A stretch of DNA of 64,000 bases. It comes from Glutamicibacter mishrai. Its GTDB lineage: Bacteria > Actinomycetota > Actinomycetes > Actinomycetales > Micrococcaceae. The translations under genes were made by a program, and so were the position numbers. This document shows, one piece after another, positions 39,468 through 46,842 of the stretch (positions are counted from its first letter, which is position 1; each line of letters opens with the position of its first letter). The stretch covers positions 1,736,001 to 1,800,000 of the forward strand of contig NZ_CP032549.1 in NCBI RefSeq assembly GCF_012221945.1. The letters are read 5' to 3'. Under the pieces are notes generated by a model. That model worked only from the letters and a program-made list of their open reading frames with translations. It did no database searches and had not been told where the DNA came from.

Positions 39468-40337
39468 GTGACGTTACTACTCGCCCTGGTCGGGATCATC
39501 GGCATCTCGGCTTCCGGGCCCATTATCGCCGCGTTCCCCGGCGTACCTGTTTTATCAATGGCCTTCTGGCGCAATGGAGCTGCCGCGGCCGTACTCAGCG
39601 TTCCCGCCCTGCGGAAGAACCCCCGCGTTTATCTTTCGATGACCCGGCGCGAATGGTTCTTCACGGGCATTGCCGGACTGGCCTTGGCTTTGCACTTCGT
39701 GTGCTTCATGTACTCGATGCGGCTGACCAGCGTGGCAGCTGGTACCGCCTTGGTCTGCATCCAAGGAGTATGGATCGCCGTCTTCCAGGTAGTGCGCGGT
39801 GTGCAGTACCGGACTCCGGTATTCATTGGCATGGCTGTGTCGCTCGGCGGGGCGATCCTGATTACCGGATTCGACATGGGGCTGAGCTCTCAGGCACTGC
39901 TCGGAGACCTCTTGGCGCTGGCCGGCGGCGTGCTGGCCGCGGTGTACACGCTGGCTGGTTCGGTGGCGCGGCGGACGATGGCTACGGCGACCTACACCTC
40001 GAGCTGTTATGCGATCACCGCCCTGGCGCTATTGGTTCTTTGCCTGGCCACGGGGATGCCCATTTGGGGTTTTGATGCCCAGGGCTGGTGGGCCATCATC
40101 CTGCTGACATTGTGCGCGCAGATCTTCGGGCATACAGCGATGAATCACTTGCTCAATGTGCTGGGGCCTTTGACGGTTTGCACGCTGATCCTCTTGGAGA
40201 TCCCGGGCGCAGCCCTTCTGGCGGCATTGTTCTTGGGGCAGGTGGTTTCATTGGCCACCTACGGCGGCCTGCTGGTGATACTCGTTGGGCTTGCCCTCGT
40301 GATCCGAGGACAAGCCCAACCGAAAACTCGTGAGTAA
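39468..40337 (+). CDS. EamA/DMT superfamily transporter
   Basis: A 289-residue membrane protein with ten predicted segments in two EamA halves. Typical stretches are AFWRNGAAAAVLSVPAL near 35 and GHTAMNHLLNVLGPLTV near 220. Family members export amino acids, purines or other metabolites; the substrate cannot be assigned. It starts at GTG 39468, about 120 bases after the symporter gene, possibly on the same transcript. It is convergent with the small membrane protein gene. Confidence 0.85.
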   Translation: MTLLLALVGIIGISASGPIIAAFPGVPVLSMAFWRNGAAAAVLSVPALRKNPRVYLSMTRREWFFTGIAGLALALHFVCFMYSMRLTSVAAGTALVCIQGVWIAVFQVVRGVQYRTPVFIGMAVSLGGAILITGFDMGLSSQALLGDLLALAGGVLAAVYTLAGSVARRTMATATYTSSCYAITALALLVLCLATGMPIWGFDAQGWWAIILLTLCAQIFGHTAMNHLLNVLGPLTVCTLILLEIPGAALLAALFLGQVVSLATYGGLLVILVGLALVIRGQAQPKTRE

Positions 40338-40344
40338 CTAGAAT

Positions 40345-40551
40345 TTATTTGTCATCTTCGATGATCTCGCGGATTTCTTCGACGCTTGCTTCGCGAGACT
40401 CGACGGGCTGCTGCGGCTGTGCTGGCGCGGGTTCATTTTCCCAAGGATCTTCGATGGGTTTTGAGGCCTTCCAAACAGCCACCAGTAGCGCGACTATGCC
40501 AGCAATCAAGCCTACGGCTAGTACTTTTCCTGCTTTGCTCTTCTTGCTCAT
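40345..40551 (-). CDS. small single-pass membrane protein
   Basis: A 68-residue protein starting MSKKSKAGKVLAVGLIAGIV. It has one transmembrane helix (about residues 9-26), an Ala/Pro-rich linker and an acidic C-terminus (EEIREIIEDDK). ATG 40551 is chosen because GGAG lies six bases upstream; the open frame extends earlier by 29 implausible residues. A protein of this type lies close to the cyclophilin gene in many actinobacteria. The function is not known. Confidence 0.7.
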   Translation of the reverse strand: MSKKSKAGKVLAVGLIAGIVALLVAVWKASKPIEDPWENEPAPAQPQQPVESREASVEEIREIIEDDK

Positions 40552-40722
40552 GCATTGCTCCAGACTGAAAGAGGATCTCGCTCTCCGACAGCTCAAGCCT
40601 ATGCAGTTACAGCGCCTCAGACCAGTGTTTATCGGCAAGCCACCAGAGATTGTTCTAAATTTTCACTCAACGCGTACGTCAGTTTTTAGCGGCTCACGCC
40701 CTGATCATGGAACAATGTAGGC

Positions 40723-41268
40723 ATGACCGCAAACGCAACTCATAAAGCCACGATTCACACTACTTTGGGCGATATCGTTGTCGATCTCTTCGGCAACCAC
40801 GCACCTAAGACCGTAAAGAACTTCGTTGGCCTGTCGACCGGTGAGCAGGAGTGGGTACACCCAGAGTCCGGTGACAAGAAGACCAACACCCCGCTGTACA
40901 GCGGAACCATCTTCCACCGCATCATCTCTGACTTCATGATTCAGGGTGGCGACCCACTGGGCCAGGGCTTCGGTGGCCCAGGCTACCAGTTCGATGATGA
41001 GATCCACCCAGAACTGAACTTCAACGAGCCTTACAAGCTGGCCATGGCCAACGCGGGTATCCGCATGGGCCGTGGAACCAACGGTTCGCAGTTCTTCATC
41101 ACCACCGTTCCAACCACCTGGCTGCAGGGCAAGCACACCATCTTCGGTGAAGTTGTCGATGCAGACTCCCGCAAGGTCGTTGACGCACTGAACGCTGTAG
41201 CAACCGATGGCCGTGACAAGCCACTGGAAGACGTCGTCATCAACTCGGTCGATATCGAGACCCTGTAG
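40723..41268 (+). CDS. ppiA: peptidyl-prolyl cis-trans isomerase, cyclophilin type
   Basis: A cytoplasmic cyclophilin of 181 residues that speeds proline isomerisation in folding. The core signature FHRIISDFMIQGGDP (about 65-79) and the NGSQFFITT block (about 117-125) are intact, including the catalytic Arg in FHR. There is no signal peptide. The location between gyrA and crgA matches ppiA (Rv0009). A 13-pair terminator follows. The rhomboid gene begins about 100 bases on, probably with its own promoter. Confidence 0.95.
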   Translation: MTANATHKATIHTTLGDIVVDLFGNHAPKTVKNFVGLSTGEQEWVHPESGDKKTNTPLYSGTIFHRIISDFMIQGGDPLGQGFGGPGYQFDDEIHPELNFNEPYKLAMANAGIRMGRGTNGSQFFITTVPTTWLQGKHTIFGEVVDADSRKVVDALNAVATDGRDKPLEDVVINSVDIETL

Positions 41269-41288
41269 TAACTCACCGACGCAATACT

Positions 41289-41332
41289 TCGAGGCCCCGA
41301 CGATCCACCCAGTGGTGTTGTCGGGGCCTCGA
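41289..41332 (+). terminator. terminator of ppiA
   Basis: TCGAGGCCCCGAC (41289-41301) pairs perfectly with GTCGGGGCCTCGA (41320-41332), and an inner CCACC/GGTGG-like pairing is possible. A weak T-run (GCTTTAAG) follows. Confidence 0.8.
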
Positions 41333-41369
41333 GCTTTAAGCACTCTCCCACTACACAAGGCAGGTACCG

Positions 41370-42224
41370 ATGTCCTACGGGCAGGTAAACCCACAGGGCC
41401 AAGCAACTCCGACGTGCTATCGACACCCGCAGACGGTGTCTTATGTATCGTGTCATCGATGCGGACGTCCGATCTGCCCCGAATGCCAGGTGTCCGCTCC
41501 GGTGGGAGTGCAATGCGTTGAATGCGTCGCCCAAGCCAATAGGGCTCTCCCCCAGCAGAAAACCGAATTTGGCGGCAGGCTTCGTGCCGGTGTTCCGGTC
41601 ATTACCTACGCGGTGATCGCGCTCAACGTCTTGGTCTATGCCCTGCAATGGATCATTCCGGGATTCACCAATTCCTTGGTCCTGGCTCCGGCCATCGCGG
41701 CCTATGAGCCGTGGAGGCTGATCACCAGCGCGTTTGCGCATTCCATGGGATCGTTCCTGCACCTGGCCATGAACATGTACGGCATCTATATCTTCGGCAC
41801 TCTGCTGGAACCCAAGCTGGGCAGGCTGCGCTTTGCCTGGCTGTATTTGATCAGCGCGATCGGTGGCTCACTTGGCATCTTGCTCCTCAGCGCACCGTTG
41901 AGCGCCACCCTCGGAGCATCTGGTGCTTTGGCTGGCCTGTTCCTAGCCACCTTCGTTGTCTACCGCTCCAACAAGCAGGCTCTACGACAAATGGGCATCA
42001 TTCTGGTGCTGAACATCGTCCTGGGCTTTGTGGTTTCCGGAATCTCGTGGCAAGGCCACTTGGGTGGTGCAGTTCTTGGGATCCTGGCCGCCTGCTGCAT
42101 TGTCTTGATACCGAAAAGTAATCCACAACGTGCTCGAACGCAGATACTGCTTTTGGCTGTTCTTTCAGTGCTGCTTCTAGGGGCCGTCTATCTTGCCGCG
42201 CAGGCCGTGAAGTTCACTAGCTGA
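41370..42224 (+). CDS. rhomboid family intramembrane serine protease
   Basis: A 284-residue membrane protein. An N-terminal zinc-finger-like segment has four or more cysteines (CYRHPQTVSYVSCHRCGRP, then CPEC and CVEC), followed by six or seven membrane helices. The catalytic serine lies in GASGALAGL (about residues 187-195), and the histidine is probably in WQGHLGGAVLG near 226. Rhomboids cleave membrane proteins within the bilayer; the substrate is unknown. The stop is followed directly by the DnaA-box cluster. Confidence 0.93.
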   Translation: MSYGQVNPQGQATPTCYRHPQTVSYVSCHRCGRPICPECQVSAPVGVQCVECVAQANRALPQQKTEFGGRLRAGVPVITYAVIALNVLVYALQWIIPGFTNSLVLAPAIAAYEPWRLITSAFAHSMGSFLHLAMNMYGIYIFGTLLEPKLGRLRFAWLYLISAIGGSLGILLLSAPLSATLGASGALAGLFLATFVVYRSNKQALRQMGIILVLNIVLGFVVSGISWQGHLGGAVLGILAACCIVLIPKSNPQRARTQILLLAVLSVLLLGAVYLAAQAVKFTS

Positions 42225-42247
42225 TCGTTCGAAAACAGCTCCGCCGG

Positions 42248-42712
42248 TTATCCACACAGATTATCCACAATGTTAATAACTTACATCCGTGTAACTTGTT
42301 GGCACGTGGAGATATTAACAGGCGTCATTTCCCGGGATATCAAGGGTATTCCGGCTGTGTTACCCAATACTCACAACCTTGTCCCCAGTTGTGGATAACT
42401 TTTTAACACCCCCTGTAGATAGTGCATATACGAACCATCGGGCTGTTAATAACTTATGATTCGAAAGTTTAACCGACGGCTCGGAACCCCGCTCCAATGG
42501 TGTGAATACAGCCTTTATCCACAGTCGGAATCCACAGTGTTAATAACTTACACTCATGTGATTCGAACCCAAGAAATGCATATTGACTAGGCATTTCTGC
42601 GAAATTGTCAGATTTAGACAGTTGATATCCCCACCTGTGGATAAGTTTGTGAACAACTGTTTGTAAAAATTATGCACACTGCATGTGGATAACGAGCCCC
42701 GCTTGTGGATTA
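42248..42712. other. intergenic cluster of DnaA boxes with a repeated AT-rich motif
   Basis: Six exact DnaA boxes lie within 445 bases: 42248-42256 (+), 42261-42269 (+), 42390-42398 (-), 42515-42523 (+), 42636-42644 (-) and 42684-42692 (-). Near matches are GAATCCACA 42528-42536, TTATGCACA 42670-42678 and TGTGGATTA 42704-42712, the last touching the lysE stop codon. The motif GTTAATAACTTA occurs at 42272, 42445 and 42539. No ORF is credible in the gap. Known roles of such clusters elsewhere are origin, DnaA titration (datA-like) and DnaA reactivation (DARS-like); which applies here is not decided. Confidence 0.85.
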
Positions 42713-43327
42713 CTTGGTGAAAACCGGCCAAATCAGCACCGCGGCAAAGAAGAGCATCATGAGCCCGATGATGAAATCCAGAATCTGCCAGGCCTTGGGC
42801 CTGGCGAAGAGCGGAGCAAGGAATCGAGCGGCGTAGGCCAACGCGAAAAACCACAGGAAACTTGCGGCAATGGCTCCGACGGCAAAGAAGCCCGTGCCGG
42901 CGCCCTGCGCAACGGCCACTGATCCCAAGAGCAGCACCGTGTCGATATAGACGTGTGGATTCAACCAAGTGAGCGCCAGAATGGTTCCGATCACCGATAA
43001 AGCGGTTGTCGCCTGGGTAGCGCCTGCAAGCTTGAGGGATTCAGGTTTAATCGCCCTTCGGAAAGCGAAGATGGCGTAGGTGGCCAAAAACAGGAATCCG
43101 CCAACCCGTGCGAAGATCAGCAGCCAAGGTACCCGCTCCACCAAGACGCCCATGCCGTTGACCCCAGCAAAGATCAGCACTGCGTCTGACAGGGAGCACA
43201 CGAGTGCCGTGATGAATACATGTTCCTTTCTGATGCCCTGGCGCAGCACAAAGGCATTTTGTGCGCCTATGGCCACGATCAGTGACAGTCCGGTGGTCAG
43301 TCCGAAGAAAAATGGTGCTGGGCTCAT
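42710..43327 (-). CDS. lysE: LysE/ArgO family amino-acid exporter
   Basis: A 205-residue membrane protein with about six hydrophobic segments that exports lysine or arginine. The LysE/ArgO opening GLTTGLSLIVAIGAQNAFVLRQGI (about residues 9-32) is well conserved, as is TWLNPHVYIDTVLLLG near 119. It is divergent from a LysR-type regulator, exactly the lysE-lysG arrangement of Corynebacterium. The stop codon overlaps the last DnaA-like box of the intergenic cluster. Confidence 0.93.
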   Translation of the reverse strand: MSPAPFFFGLTTGLSLIVAIGAQNAFVLRQGIRKEHVFITALVCSLSDAVLIFAGVNGMGVLVERVPWLLIFARVGGFLFLATYAIFAFRRAIKPESLKLAGATQATTALSVIGTILALTWLNPHVYIDTVLLLGSVAVAQGAGTGFFAVGAIAASFLWFFALAYAARFLAPLFARPKAWQILDFIIGLMMLFFAAVLIWPVFTK

Positions 43328-43397
43328 GGGAAAACCGTATGAGATTGATTCTTCTTAGTCGAACTTAATTTTCTGAATCTAGATTAGAGTTCCTAAT

Positions 43398-44282
43398 GTG
43401 AATATCGATGTTGAACATCTCGAGACGCTCTTGGCCATCGTTGACGCGGGAAGCTTCGACGATGCATCCATTGATCTGGGGATTACGCCCTCCGCCGTCA
43501 GCCAGCGGATCAAAGCTCTGGAAAATCGCATGGGAGCAATTCTTGTCGTTCGCAGCCGCCCGGTCGTGCCAACAGAACAGGGTTACAAGGTACTGCGCTA
43601 TGCCCGGCAAATGTCGCTGCTGAGTGCGGAGTTCGCCCGCGAGCTCGCAGCGGATAAGCCATTGTCCATAGCATTGGGCGTCAACTCCGATTCGCTCTCC
43701 ACCTGGTTTAGCCCGGTTTTTGAACAGCTAGCAGAGATTGATGACCTTTCGGTCGAGATACTCCGCACCGACGAAAACAGGGGACTGGAGCTGCTGCGCA
43801 CCGGCCGCGTCAGCGCTGTGGTGACAGCAACCCCGGAACCGCTCCAAGGATGCATCAGCAAAAAGCTGGGTGCCATGCGCTACCGGGCGGCCGCCTCACC
43901 GCGAATTATCAAACGGTATCTGCACCACAAAACCCCGGAAGAACTGGCAAAAACGCCCATGGTGGTTTTTGACCGGGAAGATCCTCTTCAATACGACATG
44001 CTCGAGCGGGTGGCAGGCGCCGGAAGCCGTCCTTCCGGAGCGGTGCACCATATTCCGGATTCCCTCAAGTACGTCAGTGCCGTCGAAGCCGGCATGGGCT
44101 GGGGCATGATTCCAGAACTGCAATTACCGCAGGCAACAGGCATCCAGACAATTCACGACCAATGGTTTGCCGATGTTCCCCTGTACCTGCAGCGCTGGGC
44201 CGTGGACTCGAGCCTGCTCAATAAGATCGATGGCATCTTGGTCACTGCAGCCCGCCGCAGCGGTCTGCATTTGATAGCCTGA
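43398..44282 (+). CDS. lysG: LysR-type regulator of the exporter (LysG/ArgP)
   Basis: A 294-residue LysR-family activator. The winged helix is intact (VEHLETLLAIVDAGSFDDAS then TPSAVSQRIKALE, about residues 5-42), followed by a substrate-binding domain that senses basic amino acids. The 70-base gap to the divergent exporter holds their shared control region. In E. coli the orthologue ArgP was first named IciA for binding the AT-rich part of oriC; whether this has meaning here is speculative, although a DnaA-box cluster lies about 690 bases upstream. Confidence 0.92.
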   Translation: MNIDVEHLETLLAIVDAGSFDDASIDLGITPSAVSQRIKALENRMGAILVVRSRPVVPTEQGYKVLRYARQMSLLSAEFARELAADKPLSIALGVNSDSLSTWFSPVFEQLAEIDDLSVEILRTDENRGLELLRTGRVSAVVTATPEPLQGCISKKLGAMRYRAAASPRIIKRYLHHKTPEELAKTPMVVFDREDPLQYDMLERVAGAGSRPSGAVHHIPDSLKYVSAVEAGMGWGMIPELQLPQATGIQTIHDQWFADVPLYLQRWAVDSSLLNKIDGILVTAARRSGLHLIA

Positions 44283-44310
44283 GCTTGTTGCAGGCCATGA
44301 ATGCCTGAAC

Positions 44311-44350
44311 CCGGACGAGGGAGCCGTACCCGGAGCGCGACAAGACGGCC
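44311..44350 (+). ncRNA. guanidine-III riboswitch
   Basis: The segment matches the guanidine-III (ykkC-III) aptamer almost throughout: CCGGACGAGG (44311-44320), GCCGTACCCGG (44323-44333) and GACAAGACGGC (44339-44349). GCCGT and ACGGC form the long stem. Immediately downstream, GCCAGA (44348-44353) can instead pair with TCTGGC (44362-44367), enclosing the ribosome-binding site GAAGGG; the two structures share bases 44348-44349. This gives a simple translational switch for the exporter 18 bases downstream. Confidence 0.9.
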
Positions 44351-44367
44351 AGAGAAGGGAATCTGGC

Positions 44368-44685
44368 ATGTATTGGGCCGTTCTTATTATTTCTGGCGTT
44401 TTTGAAGCCGTATGGGCCATCGCCTTGGGGATGAGCGACGGGTTGTCGAAGCTCGTCCCGTCCATCGTCTTTTTCGCTGGCCTGCTCGTATCCATGGGTG
44501 GCTTGGCCTATGCGATGAAGGAAATCCCCATCGGTACCGCCTACGCGATATGGGTGGGAATTGGAGCCGCACTCGCGGTGATTTACTCCATGGCTACCGG
44601 GCAGGAAGCATTTTCGGTGCTGAAAATGGTGTTCATCTTGGGCCTGGTTGGCTGCGTCATCGGACTGAAAGCCGTCAGCCACTAG
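44368..44685 (+). CDS. gdx: SMR guanidinium exporter (Gdx/SugE type)
   Basis: A four-helix small multidrug resistance protein of 105 residues. It has the conserved membrane glutamate in SGVFEAVWAIALG (Glu near residue 13) and the GTAYAIWVGIGA stretch near 58. The Gdx subtype exports guanidinium in exchange for protons. The guanidine-III riboswitch upstream independently supports this assignment. Only one SMR gene is present, so a homodimer is expected. A perfect bidirectional terminator separates it from crgA. Confidence 0.95.
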   Translation: MYWAVLIISGVFEAVWAIALGMSDGLSKLVPSIVFFAGLLVSMGGLAYAMKEIPIGTAYAIWVGIGAALAVIYSMATGQEAFSVLKMVFILGLVGCVIGLKAVSH

Positions 44686-44705
44686 TCAAAACGTTGTTAA
44701 ACAAA

Positions 44706-44734
44706 TTTCGCCGGTCCCAATGGGACCGGCGAAA
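44706..44734. terminator. bidirectional terminator between gdx and crgA
   Basis: A perfect inverted repeat, TTTCGCCGGTCCCA (44706-44719) with TGGGACCGGCGAAA (44721-44734), lies between convergent genes. T- or A-rich edges give a usable terminator for crgA; that for gdx is weaker. Confidence 0.9.
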
Positions 44735-44737
44735 GCG

Positions 44738-44995
44738 CTATTTCCAGCCTGTTGTCATGAAGAATCCGACCATCGCGATGCCGAATCCAATCACGATGTT
44801 CCAGCCGCCAATGTTGGGGATGGGGAACAGGGTCTGCGAAAGGTAGTACACAATGATCCACAGCAGACCCAGGAGCATGAGGCCAAACATCACCGGCTTG
44901 TACCATCCGGGCATTGGCTTATCGATAGAGTGGGCGCTTTGGCGCTCGGCTCGGGCCTGCGTTGTGTTCTTGCGTCGTGGTTTTGACTCCGGCAC
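44738..44995 (-). CDS. crgA: cell division protein CrgA
   Basis: An 85-residue membrane protein with two helices (about 36-54 and 64-82) and a basic N-terminus. The loop FPIPNIGGWN and the C-terminal GFFMTTGWK are characteristic. CrgA helps recruit FtsI and other proteins to the septum in actinobacteria. The gene order crgA, sortase, pabA, pknB matches the Mycobacterium segment from Rv0011c. The start ATG 44995 lies in the 221-base gap shared with the divergent sortase gene. Confidence 0.95.
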   Translation of the reverse strand: MPESKPRRKNTTQARAERQSAHSIDKPMPGWYKPVMFGLMLLGLLWIIVYYLSQTLFPIPNIGGWNIVIGFGIAMVGFFMTTGWK

Positions 44996-45216
44996 TCGAA
45001 TGCTCCCTCGGCTTCATCTGCTTAATGTAGTAAATGTGGGAGACATTAACGTCTTCCCGGTAGGCTTGGGTACAAGAATGCTGAGAACTGCTTGCTGCAT
45101 TCCTACGTAGCTTCCATACTAGCCGCAACCCGCGATAACTCCGGGGTTTTGGCCTGCATCTGACTGCGTTGATTGACAGATCGTTATATACGAATGCCCT
45201 AAGGAGCCTGAGAGCT

Positions 45217-46011
45217 GTGAACCGATCCGCCACAGTGCAAGGTCGCCGCATGGAACGCCGGCCACGGTCCGCGGGAAATGTCGTCGTAGGGTTCCTAGGC
45301 GAGCTGTTCATTACCTTGGGCATCATCTTGATGCTCTACGTGGTGTGGGAACTGTGGTGGACCAATATCGACTCCGCGCAGGCCCAGAAACAGGCCACGC
45401 AGGGACTGGTGCAGGAACTGGGCGACGTCGTCATCCCGGATGATTCCGATGAGCCGTCCGAGGAGCAGGAAAAGGCCGAAGAAAAAGACTACGGGCCGGC
45501 ACCGGTGACAAAGATCGATCCGGGGGAGACCTTCGGGATCATGTACTTCCCGCTTTTTGGCAGCCACGGCTCGCATCACCCAGTCACCAACGGTGTTGAA
45601 GACCGAGTCATCGACAATCTGGGCATCGGGCACTACCCGTCAACCCAGCAGCCGGGCGAGCTGGGCAATTTTGCGGTCGCAGCCCACCGCCAGACCCATG
45701 GCCAGGTCTTCTGGGATATCGACAAGCTCCAAAAGGGCGACAAGATCTACCTGCAAACGGCTGAAGGGTATTACACCTATACCTGGTACGCCACAGAAGT
45801 TGTGGCTCCTTCCAACGGCGACGTCCTGTTGCCGACCCCGCATCAATGGGGCGTGGAGCCGACAAAGTCCATCTTGACCATGACCACCTGCCACCCGAAG
45901 TACACGACCCAACAGCGAATGATCGCCTATTCCGAGCTCACGGATTGGCGCCCCTTGGATGCTGGCCCGCCCAAGGAAATCCGCGACATGGTTATCGACG
46001 CAACGAGCTAG
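45217..46011 (+). CDS. srtE: class E sortase
   Basis: A cell-surface transpeptidase of 264 residues with one N-terminal membrane anchor (FLGELFITLGIILMLYVVW, about residues 26-44). The catalytic motif is TMTTCHP with Cys near 227, the histidine is in AAHRQTH near 155, and an Arg follows in QQRM. GTG 45217 is chosen for its AAGGAG ten bases upstream; the earlier in-frame start has none. Class E sortases attach LAxTG-type proteins or shape surface structures. No sortase substrate is obvious in this window. Confidence 0.9.
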   Translation: MNRSATVQGRRMERRPRSAGNVVVGFLGELFITLGIILMLYVVWELWWTNIDSAQAQKQATQGLVQELGDVVIPDDSDEPSEEQEKAEEKDYGPAPVTKIDPGETFGIMYFPLFGSHGSHHPVTNGVEDRVIDNLGIGHYPSTQQPGELGNFAVAAHRQTHGQVFWDIDKLQKGDKIYLQTAEGYYTYTWYATEVVAPSNGDVLLPTPHQWGVEPTKSILTMTTCHPKYTTQQRMIAYSELTDWRPLDAGPPKEIRDMVIDATS

Positions 46012-46019
46012 GAGGAAAA

Positions 46020-46190
46020 ATGTACGCCTGGATTTTCAGAAATCTCCCGGGTCCATTGTGGCTTCGCATTTTTGAAGCATTGATTCTCATTGCCGCCATC
46101 GTGCTATTACTGATGGTGTACGTTTTCCCGTGGCTGAACCAGTACATCAGCCCCTTCACCGATTCAACGATTGGCCAGAGTACCTCGTGA
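46020..46190 (+). CDS. small membrane protein between sortase and pabA
   Basis: A 56-residue protein beginning MYAWIFRNLPGPLWLRIFEA, with one hydrophobic helix of about 20 residues (ALILIAAIVLLLMVYVFPW). A strong AGGAGG site precedes it by five bases. The stop overlaps the pabA GTG by three bases of GTGA, and the gene starts eight bases after the sortase stop, so all three should be translated together. It resembles small membrane proteins at this place in other actinobacteria. The function is unknown. Confidence 0.75.
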   Translation: MYAWIFRNLPGPLWLRIFEALILIAAIVLLLMVYVFPWLNQYISPFTDSTIGQSTS

Positions 46191-46831
46191 GCAGCACCAA
46201 GATTTTAGTGATCGACAACTACGACAGCTTTGTCTACACCCTCGTGGGCTATCTCCAAGAGCTGGGCGCTGAGACGACGGTATACCGCAATGATGATTTG
46301 AGCGTCCAGGAAGCGATCGAGCTAGCGGCCGATTACGACGGTGTGCTGATTTCCCCGGGCCCCGGCGACCCGGCAGGCGCGGGCGTCAGCATTGATCTGA
46401 TCAAGTGGTGCGGTGAGAAGCGCAAGCCAATGCTGGGTGTCTGCCTTGGACACCAGGCGCTCGCCGAGGCCTATGGGGGGACGGTGACCCATGCCGAAGA
46501 ACTGATGCATGGCAAGACGTCGTTGGTTAATCACGATAACCACCCGGTATTCAACAATGTCGCCAACCCATTCACCGCAACGCGCTACCACTCGCTGGCC
46601 GCCGTGCGCGAAAGCATCCCGGATGAGCTGGAAATCATCGCCCAGACTGCTGGGGGAGTCATCATGGCCCTGGCCCACCGGGACGCACCGTTGTGGGGCC
46701 TGCAGTACCACCCGGAGTCGGTCTTGACCGAACAGGGCTACCAGATGCTGGGGAACTGGCTGGAATTCCTGGGCTTGCAGGGGGCAGCCAAGAAGGCTGC
46801 CACCCTGAGCCCGCTATTCAGCGGCGAATAA
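46187..46831 (+). CDS. pabA: glutamine amidotransferase of chorismate pathway (PabA/TrpG)
   Basis: The ammonia-producing subunit for 4-amino-4-deoxychorismate or anthranilate synthase. The class I triad is visible: Cys in GVCLGHQALAEAYGG (near residue 86), and the His/Glu pair in QYHPES near 180. The start VIDNYDSFVYTL (after GTG 46187) is typical. The length is 214 residues. The synthase partner is not in the window, so pab versus trp cannot be separated. It is convergent with pknB, with an 11-base gap. Confidence 0.92.
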   Translation: MSSTKILVIDNYDSFVYTLVGYLQELGAETTVYRNDDLSVQEAIELAADYDGVLISPGPGDPAGAGVSIDLIKWCGEKRKPMLGVCLGHQALAEAYGGTVTHAEELMHGKTSLVNHDNHPVFNNVANPFTATRYHSLAAVRESIPDELEIIAQTAGGVIMALAHRDAPLWGLQYHPESVLTEQGYQMLGNWLEFLGLQGAAKKAATLSPLFSGE

Positions 46832-46842
46832 TCGCTGGCTGA

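Noticed and set aside
42248..42712. DnaA-box cluster as ordinary transcription terminators
   Set aside because: The repeated 9-mer matches the DnaA consensus exactly and boxes do not form stems with T-runs at gene ends; spacing and orientation are irregular for terminators.
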